From the NCBI GenBank assembly GCA_902766215.1, contig CACXCV010000149.1, positions 1 through 6,309 of the forward strand: DNA of 6,309 nt, read 5' to 3'. Shown in pieces: positions 1 through 5,866 of this stretch. The notes under the pieces are model-generated. The model was not told the DNA's origin and searched no databases. It saw nothing but the letters and a program-made list of their open reading frames with translations. Made by a program: the position numbers and the translations under genes. This DNA is from Oscillospiraceae bacterium (GTDB lineage Bacteria; Bacillota; Clostridia; Oscillospirales; Oscillospiraceae). The stretch's first letter is position 1. Each line of letters begins with the position of its first letter.

Positions 1-24
1 AACGCGCCGCAAGACGCTGAATAA
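1..24 (+). CDS. Possible extreme 3' end of an upstream gene
   Basis: Read in frame 1 the window opens with seven sense codons (N-A-P-Q-D-A-E) and a TAA at 22-24. This is 8 bases before the stem of a strong + strand terminator, which is where a gene end would be expected. Frame 3 also closes early (TGA at 18-20), so the frame cannot be fixed. Frame 2 stays open to 54, which would run through the terminator stem and is less likely. The product cannot be identified from so little sequence. Confidence 0.3.
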   Translation, partial: NAPQDAE

Positions 25-32
25 CATAGAAG

Positions 33-79
33 CAGGCAAGGCAGTTCACCGATAATGGGGGCTGCCTTGCCTGTTTTTC
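33..79 (+). terminator. Rho-independent terminator of the upstream gene
   Basis: A perfect 12-bp inverted repeat (33-44, CAGGCAAGGCAG, with 62-73) encloses a 17-nt loop. It is followed at once by a T run (74-78) and then CT. The T tract lies on the + strand side, so it most likely ends transcription of a gene entering from the left edge. In the opposite direction the flank is only moderately T-rich. Confidence 0.85.
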
Positions 80-171
80 TAATTGCCGATTTTCTTCTTT
101 CGCGGTCCTCGCGGTTTGGATTCGGGACGCTTGATAACGCCATTCGGAAAGTAGGTGTTTTCGTATCTGTC

Positions 172-227
172 GAAATAAACAAATAATCCGAACCCGTCTC
201 CCACAGGGAAGATTTGGTTCGGATTAT
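172..227 (-). terminator. Rho-independent terminator of tRNA-Leu
   Basis: A perfect 12-bp inverted repeat (183-194 with 216-227, ATAATCCGAACC and its complement) has a 21-nt loop that can form a small inner stem (TCCC/GGGA). Read on the - strand it starts 7 nt after the tRNA CCA end and is followed by TTGTTTATTT. On the + strand the sequence after the stem is not T-rich, so the orientation is clear. It ends the monocistronic tRNA transcript. Confidence 0.75.
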
Positions 228-234
228 ATTGCTT

Positions 235-319
235 TGGTGCCGGTGGCCGGACTCGAACCGGCACGCCTTGCGGCACTTGATTTTGAGTCAAGCACGTCTA
301 CCGATTCCATCACACCGGC
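235..319 (-). tRNA. tRNA-Leu, anticodon CAA (reads UUG)
   Basis: The reverse complement folds into a complete 85-nt class II tRNA. The acceptor stem GCCGGTG (319-313) pairs with CACCGGC (245-239), followed by discriminator A and an encoded CCA (237-235). The anticodon stem is CTTGA/TCAAG around the loop CTCAAAA, giving anticodon CAA, which decodes UUG leucine codons. A variable arm with a GCC-GCAA-GGC stem, typical of leucine tRNAs, precedes the T arm (GCCGG, loop TTCGAGT, CCGGC). The gene stands alone, divergent from gpmI, with its own promoter and terminator. No disrupted stem pairs were seen. Confidence 0.97.
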
Positions 320-328
320 ATTGCCGAT

Positions 329-357
329 ATCATATCATAGCTGGGAGCAAATTGCAA
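329..357 (-). promoter_or_regulatory. Promoter of tRNA-Leu
   Basis: On the - strand a -35 box TTGCAA (357-352) and a -10 box TATGAT (334-329) are separated by 17 bp. The predicted start is near 322-323, only about 4 nt before the mature tRNA 5' end at 319. A second overlapping TATGAT (339-334) has poor spacing to this -35 box. Short leaders of this kind are usual for tRNA genes. Confidence 0.75.
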
Positions 358-437
358 GATCGAATCCCTTTGCGGGGACGTGAAATCCGCTCCGCGGGGT
401 ATAACCCGACAAAATTATTCCGGGAGACAAAAGAATC

Positions 438-466
438 TTGTTTTGCTGGCAGTTTTGCAGTACAAT
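438..466 (+). promoter_or_regulatory. Promoter of gpmI
   Basis: The -35 box TTGTTT (438-443) and -10 box TACAAT (461-466) are separated by exactly 17 bp, close to the housekeeping sigma-A consensus. The predicted transcription start is about 472-473, giving a gpmI leader of about 92 nt. The region upstream (320-437) is AT-richer than the genes, and I see nothing else in it apart from the divergent tRNA promoter. Confidence 0.65.
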
Positions 467-471
467 ACATC

Positions 472-561
472 ATGCGGAACGATACGGACAGACGACCGGA
501 CGTTTCCACGGCGAAAACATGCTCCTGCGGCTGCCGCAGGGAACAATACATAGGAGGATGA
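472..561 (+). CDS. Possible 29-aa leader peptide upstream of gpmI
   Basis: An ATG at 472-474 falls almost exactly on the predicted transcription start. It opens 29 codons ending in TGA at 559-561, three bases before the gpmI ATG. The peptide would be basic and contain a C-S-C-G-C cluster (Cys17, 19, 21), which is encoded inside the leader hairpin, and its last codons cover the gpmI Shine-Dalgarno sequence. There is no ribosome binding site of its own, so it would need leaderless initiation. An open frame of 29 codons can easily arise by chance at this GC content. I recognise no homologue. It is reported as a candidate only. Confidence 0.2.
   Translation: MRNDTDRRPDVSTAKTCSCGCRREQYIGG
524..540 (+). 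promoter_or_regulatory. GC-rich hairpin in gpmI leader
   Basis: A perfect 7-bp stem, CCTGCGG (524-530) with CCGCAGG (534-540), has a 3-nt loop and ends 11 nt before the gpmI AGGAGG. No T run follows, so it is not a terminator. It could stabilise the mRNA or affect ribosome access. Its function is inferred only from its position. Confidence 0.4.
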
Positions 562-564
562 ACC

Positions 565-2121
565 ATGAAACCTGTTGCACTTGTGATTATGGACGGCATT
601 GGCCGCGGCGACGGCGGCCCGGGCGATGCAGTCAAGCTGGCGAAGACGCCCAATCTGGACAAGCTCCTCACCGAATACCCCCACACCTGGCTGAAGGCTC
701 ACGGCACCGCAGTGGGCCTGCCGTCTGATGACGACATGGGCAACTCTGAGGTGGGCCACAATGCACTTGGCTGCGGTCAGATTTATGCGCAGGGCGCAGC
801 GCTGGTCAACGACCGGATTGCCACTGGTGCTATCTACCAGTCCGAGACCTGGCACATGCTGGTTGACAACGCCAAGGCTGGAAAGACGCTGCATTTCCTG
901 GGCCTGCTGTCTGACGGCAACGTCCATTCAAACATTGCCCACCTGTTGGCCCTGCTGACCGAGGCAAAAAAAGAAGGCGTTGAGCGCGTGCGCGTCCATA
1001 TCCTGCTGGATGGCCGCGATGTGCCGGCCACCAGCGCGCTGATTTACGTGGATCAGCTGGAGAAGCACCTGGCTTCGCTGGGCGGCGACTATAAGATTGC
1101 CTCCGGCGGCGGCCGCATGAAGATCACCATGGATCGCTATGAGGCTGATTGGGGGATGGTCGAGCTGGGCTGGAAGACCCATGTGCTGGGTCAGGGCCGC
1201 CAGTTTGCTACTGCAGCTGAGGCAATTGAAACGCTCCGCGCCGAGACAGGCGCCATTGACCAGGATCTGCCGCCCTTTGTCATTGCGGCTAACGGCGAGC
1301 CGGTAGGCCGGATTGAAAATGGTGACAGTGTGGTGCTGATCAACTTCCGCGGTGATCGTGCGCTGGAAATCTCCAAGGCCTTTGACTACAAGGACTTTGA
1401 TGCCTTTGAGCGCCCAGGCTATACGGGCGTGGTCTATGCCGGCATGCTGCAGTACGACGGCGACCTGCATCTGCCCGAGCACTATCTGGTTGCCCCCCCC
1501 GACATCCGCCATACCCTGACTGAACTGCTGGTGGAGCACGATATCAACGAGTATGCTCTGTCCGAGACGCAGAAGTATGGCCATGTGACCTATTTCTGGA
1601 ACGGCAACCGCTCCGGCAAGGTCTCTGAAAAGGACGAGACGTACGTGGAGATTGCTTCGGACAACGTTTCTTTTGACCAGAAGCCCCGCATGAAGGCTGA
1701 TCCCATCACCGACAAGTTTGTCACAGCCATGGCCAGCGAGAAGTTTCAGTTCCTGCGCTGCAACTTCCCCAATGGCGATATGGTGGGCCACACCGGCGTT
1801 CTGCCGGCGGTCATTGCGGCAGTTGAGGCTGTGGACGAGGGCCTGGGACAGATTATGGCGGCTGCAGACAAGTATGGCTATACACTCTGCGTGACAGCCG
1901 ACCACGGCAATGCGGATCAGATGTATGACAAGAATAAAAAGACCGGCGCTCTGTCGCCCCGCACGGCGCACAGCCTTAACCCGGTTCCCTTTGTGGTGTA
2001 TGACAAGTCCGTCCGTCTGAAGGACGGCGCCTTCGGCCTGGCCAATGTGGCGGGCACGGTGGCCCAGCTGCTGGGCATCCAGGCCCCCGACTGCTGGGAG
2101 GAAGGCATGCTTGCCGAATAA
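565..2121 (+). CDS. gpmI: 2,3-bisphosphoglycerate-independent phosphoglycerate mutase
   Basis: This cytosolic, probably manganese-dependent enzyme interconverts 3- and 2-phosphoglycerate in glycolysis and gluconeogenesis. The 518-aa length is normal for the family. Alkaline-phosphatase-fold residues are present: Asp10 (IMDG), nucleophile Ser61 (DMGNSEVGH), Asp405 and His409 (DMVGH), Asp446-His447 (ADHGN) and His469 (TAHS). The inserted transferase domain shows His121, the LLDGRD motif (Asp149, Arg151, Asp152), Arg184 and Arg191 (GGGRMKITMDRYE), and Arg262/Arg265 (FRGDR). Lys337 lies in SETQKYGH. The start is ATG 565 with AGGAGG at 552-557, 7 nt away. Motifs such as AHGTAVGLP, DDDMGNSEVGHNALG and YFWNGNRSG match, from memory, the plant/eukaryotic branch better than the B. 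subtilis one. The gene is transcribed alone from its own promoter to its own terminator. An 8-C run at 1493-1500 does not break the frame. Confidence 0.97.
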   Translation: MKPVALVIMDGIGRGDGGPGDAVKLAKTPNLDKLLTEYPHTWLKAHGTAVGLPSDDDMGNSEVGHNALGCGQIYAQGAALVNDRIATGAIYQSETWHMLVDNAKAGKTLHFLGLLSDGNVHSNIAHLLALLTEAKKEGVERVRVHILLDGRDVPATSALIYVDQLEKHLASLGGDYKIASGGGRMKITMDRYEADWGMVELGWKTHVLGQGRQFATAAEAIETLRAETGAIDQDLPPFVIAANGEPVGRIENGDSVVLINFRGDRALEISKAFDYKDFDAFERPGYTGVVYAGMLQYDGDLHLPEHYLVAPPDIRHTLTELLVEHDINEYALSETQKYGHVTYFWNGNRSGKVSEKDETYVEIASDNVSFDQKPRMKADPITDKFVTAMASEKFQFLRCNFPNGDMVGHTGVLPAVIAAVEAVDEGLGQIMAAADKYGYTLCVTADHGNADQMYDKNKKTGALSPRTAHSLNPVPFVVYDKSVRLKDGAFGLANVAGTVAQLLGIQAPDCWEEGMLAE

Positions 2122-2136
2122 CAATGGCTGCATCAT

Positions 2137-2184
2137 GGCGGCCGCTCCTCTGGAGAGAATCCGGGGAAGCGGCCGCCGGTTTTT
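2137..2184 (+). terminator. Rho-independent terminator of gpmI
   Basis: A perfect 10-bp, almost all-GC inverted repeat (2137-2146, GGCGGCCGCT, with 2168-2177) has a 21-nt loop. It begins 15 nt after the gpmI stop and is followed by GG and five T (2180-2184). It separates gpmI from the pyr operon promoter, which starts 41 nt further on. Confidence 0.85.
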
Positions 2185-2224
2185 GTGCAAAACGGGGATT
2201 TTGCTTCTGCCGGCTGTTTCCTGC

Positions 2225-2253
2225 TTGACTTTTATGCGGGACAAGGCTATGAT
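2225..2253 (+). promoter_or_regulatory. Promoter of the pyr operon
   Basis: The -35 box TTGACT (2225-2230) and -10 box TATGAT (2248-2253) are separated by 17 bp, a near-perfect sigma-A promoter and the best in the window. The predicted start is about 2258-2260. The two in-frame ATGs at 2249 and 2252 lie inside the -10 box, so they cannot start pyrC from this promoter. The leader to the preferred TTG start is only about 25 nt, with no room for the long antiterminator/terminator structure of PyrR-controlled operons. The next hairpin plus T run upstream belongs to gpmI. Confidence 0.8.
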
Positions 2254-2266
2254 GGACAAAACCATG

Positions 2267-2275
2267 AAAGGCAGG
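2267..2275 (+). promoter_or_regulatory. Shine-Dalgarno sequence that decides the pyrC start
   Basis: AAAGGCAGG is a one-base interrupted version of AAGGAGG and ends 9 nt before the TTG at 2285. It lies downstream of the ATG at 2264, so it can serve the TTG start but not that ATG. The AAGG (2268-2271) could pair with CCTT (2283-2286), a weak helix that would mask both this site and the start codon. That pairing is inference. Confidence 0.45.
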
Positions 2276-2284
2276 TGCGGCCCC

Positions 2285-3538
2285 TTGACCTACGAGCTGC
2301 AGCACGCAACGGTGTTCTGGAACGGCGCATGGGAGCGGCGCAACATAACGATCTCTGATGGGATGATTGTTTCCGGCGCGGCGGCTCCGGATGTGGTGTT
2401 TCCTTTTGATAACTGTTTGATTTTACCCGGTTTCACAGATGTGCATGTGCATTTCCGTGAGCCGGGTTTTTGTTATAAAGAGACGATTGCCACCGGCACG
2501 GCGGCGGCGGCGCGTGGTGGATATACCACCGTGTGCACCATGCCTAATTTGAACCCGGTCCCGGACAGCGCGGCCAATCTGGCTCCCCAGCTGGAGGCAA
2601 TCCGCCAGACGGCCCGGGTGCATGTCCACCCCTATGGAGCCATCACTGTGGGCCGGGCAGGGGAGCGGCTGGCGGCGCTGGACGAACTGGCGGAGCAGGT
2701 CTGTGCCTTTTCTGATGACGGCAGCGGTGTGCAGGATGACGAGGTGATGCGCCGGGCCATGTGCCGCGCCAGGGAACTGGGAAAGGTCATTGCTGCCCAC
2801 TGCGAAGACAACCGCCTGCTGCGCGGCGGCTATATCCACGACGGGGACTATGCCCGAACCCATGGGCATAAGGGCATTTGCTCCGAGAGCGAGTGGGGGC
2901 AGATTGCCCGCGACCTGGAACTGGTGCGGCAGACAGGTTGCGCCTATCACGTCTGCCATGTTTCCACCAAGGAAAGCGTGGCGCTGATCCGCCAGGCCAA
3001 AGCTGAAGGGCTGGATGTAACCTGTGAAACGGCGCCGCACTATCTGGTGTTGATCGAAGCGGATCTGCGCGAGGACGGCCGTTTTAAGATGAACCCGCCG
3101 CTGCGCAGCGCGGAAGACCGTGCGGCGCTGCTGGAGGGACTGCGGGACGGCACCATCGACATGATTGCCTCTGACCACGCGCCGCACAGCGCGGAGGAAA
3201 AGGCCAAGGGGCTGGCTGGCAGCGCCATGGGCGTGGTAGGGCTGGAGACGGCCTTCCCGGTGCTGTATACAGCGCTGGTCCGGCCGGGTCTGCTGACGAT
3301 CGAACAGTTGATAGCCCTGATGCATGACAACCCCAACCGCCGCTTTGGCATCGGGGATGCGCTGCGTGAGGGCGTGCCGGCCAACCTGGCCGTGTGGGAT
3401 CTGACGCGGCAATATCCGATCGACCCGGCGTCGTTTCAATCCAAGGGACGCAGCACGCCCTTTGCGGGCTGGACGGTCTGGGGTGCGTGCCGCATGACGT
3501 TCTGCGACGGCAAACCGGTATGGGGGGAAGTAGTGTGA
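2285..3538 (+). CDS. pyrC: Dihydroorotase (class I)
   Basis: This amidohydrolase reversibly cyclises N-carbamoyl-L-aspartate to L-dihydroorotate, the third step of UMP synthesis. It is 417 aa from the TTG start. Zinc-site residues of the class I enzyme are visible: His54 and His56 (DVHVHFREPG), the Asp144-Asp145 pair in FSDDG, His172 (AHCED), His225 (CHVSTKE) and Asp297 (SDHAPH). The substrate-binding region includes MNPPLR (269-274). I chose TTG 2285 because it has a Shine-Dalgarno sequence at 2267-2275, lies downstream of the promoter, and gives an N-terminus (M-T-Y-E-L-Q-H-A) that aligns with the first beta strand of relatives. ATG 2264 (424 aa) is the main alternative and would be almost leaderless. 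ATG 2249 and 2252 fall in the -10 box. It is the first gene of the operon and its TGA overlaps the pyrK start. Function is near certain; the start is moderately so. Confidence 0.93.
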   Translation: MTYELQHATVFWNGAWERRNITISDGMIVSGAAAPDVVFPFDNCLILPGFTDVHVHFREPGFCYKETIATGTAAAARGGYTTVCTMPNLNPVPDSAANLAPQLEAIRQTARVHVHPYGAITVGRAGERLAALDELAEQVCAFSDDGSGVQDDEVMRRAMCRARELGKVIAAHCEDNRLLRGGYIHDGDYARTHGHKGICSESEWGQIARDLELVRQTGCAYHVCHVSTKESVALIRQAKAEGLDVTCETAPHYLVLIEADLREDGRFKMNPPLRSAEDRAALLEGLRDGTIDMIASDHAPHSAEEKAKGLAGSAMGVVGLETAFPVLYTALVRPGLLTIEQLIALMHDNPNRRFGIGDALREGVPANLAVWDLTRQYPIDPASFQSKGRSTPFAGWTVWGACRMTFCDGKPVWGEVV

Positions 3539-4257
3539 AACAGGGAATGTTTACCATCCTGCGCAACGAGCCGCTGACGGCGGCGGTATGGCGCATGACG
3601 CTGGCGGGTGACACCGGTGCAATTACCGCGCCGGGGCAGTTTGTTAATCTGAAGCTGGGGGGCTTTTTTCTGCGGCGGCCCATTTCAGTCTGCGACTGGG
3701 ATGAGCACACGCTGACCATCATCTATAAGGTGGTGGGACAGGGGACGGCGGCCATGGCCGCCATGCGGCCGGGTGCGGTGCTGGATGTGCTGACCGGCCT
3801 GGGAAATGGCTATGACCTCCGCCCGGCAGGGGCACGGCCGCTGCTGATTGGCGGCGGCGTGGGTGTTCCGCCGCTGTATGGCCTGGCAAAACGTCTGCAC
3901 GACTGCCGTCCGGTGGCGGTGCTGGGCTTTAATACGGCGGACGAGGTGTTTGGCCGGCGGGAATTTGAGACGCTGGGCGTGCAGACCATCGTATGTACTG
4001 CTGACGGCAGCGTGGGGGTGCAGGGCTTTGTCACCGACGCGCTGCCGGAGGACGCCAGCTACTTCTATGCCTGCGGGCCGGAGCCAATGCTGCGGGCAGT
4101 GTGGGACAAAACGGATATCGACGGCCAGCTGAGCTTTGAGTCGCGGATGGGCTGTGGGTTTGGAGCGTGTATGGGCTGCTCGTGCCAGACCAAGTATGGA
4201 GCCAAGCGCATCTGCCGCGACGGCCCGGTATTAACAAAGGGGGAGATTCTATGGTAA
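3535..4257 (+). CDS. pyrK: Dihydroorotate dehydrogenase B, electron-transfer subunit
   Basis: PyrK carries FAD and a [2Fe-2S] cluster and passes electrons from the FMN of PyrD to NAD+, forming a PyrD2-PyrK2 complex in the cytosol. The 240-aa protein has the ferredoxin-reductase layout: a beta-barrel FAD domain with RRPIS (47-51), a nucleotide-binding domain with GGGVGVPPLY (106-115) and CGPEPML (180-186), and a C-terminal cluster loop with Cys207, Cys212, Cys215 and Cys227 (C-x4-C-x2-C-x11-C). Cys217 is an extra cysteine in that loop. The start is GTG 3535, which overlaps the pyrC stop in GTGA (4 nt) and suggests translational coupling. The purine-rich GGGGGGAAG at 3522-3530 precedes it. ATG 3547 would also fit the family but has poorer spacing. 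The adjacent class 1B pyrD confirms the role. Confidence 0.95.
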   Translation: MKQGMFTILRNEPLTAAVWRMTLAGDTGAITAPGQFVNLKLGGFFLRRPISVCDWDEHTLTIIYKVVGQGTAAMAAMRPGAVLDVLTGLGNGYDLRPAGARPLLIGGGVGVPPLYGLAKRLHDCRPVAVLGFNTADEVFGRREFETLGVQTIVCTADGSVGVQGFVTDALPEDASYFYACGPEPMLRAVWDKTDIDGQLSFESRMGCGFGACMGCSCQTKYGAKRICRDGPVLTKGEILW

Positions 4258-5162
4258 ATCTGTCGGTCTGTCTCAGCGGCGTGCCGCTGAAGAACCCGGT
4301 GATCCCGGCCTCGGGCACCTTTGGCTTTGGCTATGAGTTTGCCGCGTGGTATGACCTGAACTGCCTGGGGGCGATCAGCTGCAAGGGCACCACCGAGCAG
4401 CCGCGCTTTGGCAACCCCACGCCGCGCATCGCCGAGTGTGTAGGCGGGATGCTCAATTCTGTCGGCCTGCAGAACCCCGGCGTGGAGGCGGTGATTCAGG
4501 GGGAACTGCCGCGGCTGCGGCAGGTGTATCATGGCCCGGTGATTGCTAACGTCAGCGGATTTTCAGTGGAGGAATACGCCCGCACCTGTCAGCAGCTCAA
4601 CGACCACGCCGATTTGCTGGAGGTCAACATCAGCTGCCCCAACGTTCATGAGGGTGGCATGAGCTTCGGCACCTCGCCGGAGGCAGCTGCGGCGGTTACC
4701 CACGCAGTGAAGGCTGTGACGACCAAGCCGGTGTATCTCAAGCTGACGCCCAATGTCACCGATATTACGGCCATTGCAAAAGCGTGTGCCGATGCGGGAG
4801 CTGACGGCATCAGTCTGATCAACACACTGCTGGGCATGCGCATCGACACCCGCCGCCGCAGGCCCATTCTGGCCAATCAGATGGGGGGGCTCTCCGGCCC
4901 GGCGGTGTTTCCGGTGGCGGTGCGGATGGTCTGGCAGGTTTATGAAGCAGTCAAGCTGCCGATTATCGGCATGGGCGGCGTCAGCACGGCGGCGGACGTG
5001 GTCGAACTGATGCTGGCTGGGGCGACGGCGGTGCAGGTTGGCGCAGCCAATCTGGTGGAGCCATGCGCGTGCCGCAGTATCATTGACACGCTGCCGGCAC
5101 AGCTGGAGGCGCTGGGCGTAAAAGATATCAACGAACTGATTGGAGGAGCGCACCATGGGTAA
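4251..5162 (+). CDS. pyrD: Dihydroorotate dehydrogenase B (NAD+), catalytic subunit
   Basis: This FMN enzyme oxidises dihydroorotate to orotate, the fourth step of UMP synthesis. The 303-aa length and the neighbouring pyrK identify the class 1B, NAD-linked form, not the membrane quinone-linked class 2 form. Visible motifs are ASGTFGFG (20-27), SCKGTT (43-48), NSVGLQNPG (69-77), ISCPNVHEGG with the class 1 catalytic base Cys129, KLTPNVTDI with Lys164, NT (191-192), GGLSGPA (212-218), and the phosphate-binding GMGGVST (240-246). The start is ATG 4251, 5 nt after the purine-rich AAAGGGGGAG (4236-4245). It overlaps the end of pyrK by 7 nt. Soluble: no membrane segment is seen. Confidence 0.96.
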   Translation: MVNLSVCLSGVPLKNPVIPASGTFGFGYEFAAWYDLNCLGAISCKGTTEQPRFGNPTPRIAECVGGMLNSVGLQNPGVEAVIQGELPRLRQVYHGPVIANVSGFSVEEYARTCQQLNDHADLLEVNISCPNVHEGGMSFGTSPEAAAAVTHAVKAVTTKPVYLKLTPNVTDITAIAKACADAGADGISLINTLLGMRIDTRRRRPILANQMGGLSGPAVFPVAVRMVWQVYEAVKLPIIGMGGVSTAADVVELMLAGATAVQVGAANLVEPCACRSIIDTLPAQLEALGVKDINELIGGAHHG

Positions 5163-5853
5163 GGACGTGATCATCGCATTGGATTTCCCGGGACAGGAGC
5201 AGACGCTGGCCTTTTTGGACCGGTTTGCCGGCCGCAAGCCCTATGTCAAGATCGGCATGGAGCTGTTCTATGCCGCTGGGCCGGATATTGTCCGGCAGGT
5301 CAAGGCGCGGGGTCATCAGGTTTTTCTGGATCTCAAGCTACACGATATCCCCAATACGGTGCGTCGTGCCATGGCTTCGCTCTCCGCGTTGGATGTGGAC
5401 ATGTGCAACCTGCACGCGGCGGGAACGGTGGCGATGATGGAGGCGGCCCTGGAGGGGCTGACCCGCCCGGACGGCACCCGGCCCCTGCTGCTGGCGGTGA
5501 CGCAGCTGACTTCCACCAGCGAGGAGCGGATGCGCGACGAGCTGTGGATCGACCACCCCATGGATGAGACGGTGCTGCACTACACCGAACTGGCCAAGCG
5601 TGCGGGACTGGACGGCGTGGTCTGCTCACCGCTGGAGGCGGGCAAAGTTCACCAACGCTGCGGCAGCGGCTTTTTGACCGTGACGCCGGGCGTCCGTCCG
5701 GTGGGCGGTGATGTGGGGGACCAGGTGCGTGTGACCACGCCAGCCGGGGCAAAAGCGCTGGGGTCGGACTATATTGTGGTGGGCCGCCCGATTACGCAGG
5801 CGGAGGATCCGGCAGCAGTGTGGCAGCGCTGTGTAGATGATTTTGTTGACTGA
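5155..5853 (+). CDS. pyrF: Orotidine 5'-phosphate decarboxylase
   Basis: This enzyme decarboxylates OMP to UMP, the last step of the pathway. The 232-aa length fits the short, B. subtilis/E. coli-like form and not the longer type that carries a DAKRGD motif. The active site is visible: Asp10 (IIALDFPG), Lys32 (VKIGMELF), the Asp59-Lys61-Asp64 triad in DLKLHDIPNT, VTPGVRP (176-182), and the phosphate-gripping VVGRPIT with Arg211. In the family the second aspartate of the triad reaches into the partner subunit of a dimer. The start is ATG 5155 with GGAGGAG (5142-5148) 6 nt upstream. A TTG at 5140 in the same frame lies before that site and is rejected. It overlaps the end of pyrD by 8 nt. Confidence 0.96.
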   Translation: MGKDVIIALDFPGQEQTLAFLDRFAGRKPYVKIGMELFYAAGPDIVRQVKARGHQVFLDLKLHDIPNTVRRAMASLSALDVDMCNLHAAGTVAMMEAALEGLTRPDGTRPLLLAVTQLTSTSEERMRDELWIDHPMDETVLHYTELAKRAGLDGVVCSPLEAGKVHQRCGSGFLTVTPGVRPVGGDVGDQVRVTTPAGAKALGSDYIVVGRPITQAEDPAAVWQRCVDDFVD

Positions 5854-5866
5854 GGAGGAAACGAAC

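Noticed and set aside
79..291. 70-aa reading frame on the - strand
   Set aside because: It begins inside the tRNA-Leu gene, crosses its terminator hairpin, and has no ribosome binding site at any start. It is kept only as a low-interest possible remnant.
428..445. Short inverted repeat CAAAA/TTTTG overlapping the gpmI -35 box as an operator
   Set aside because: The arms are only 5 bp and AT-rich, which is expected by chance. No known operator is matched.
320..564. Riboswitch or T-box upstream of gpmI
   Set aside because: The predicted leader is only about 92 nt. I see no terminator, T-box motif or known aptamer core, only one small hairpin.
1493..1500. Run of eight C within gpmI as a possible phase-variable tract
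   Set aside because: The frame is intact and the run encodes the conserved A-P-P segment. A housekeeping glycolytic gene is an unlikely phase-variation target.
928..2265. Long - strand frame (445 aa) opposite gpmI
   Set aside because: It is a mirror frame of a GC-rich gene with strong family motifs on the + strand. The product has no recognisable domains.
2045..2284. N-terminal extension of pyrC back to 2045
   Set aside because: It would overlap the end of gpmI, run through its terminator and the pyr promoter, and add residues unlike any dihydroorotase N-terminus.
2423..3439. Long - strand frame (338 aa) opposite pyrC
   Set aside because: It is antisense to clear dihydroorotase coding sequence. 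The Arg/His/Gln-rich translation is typical of shadow frames.
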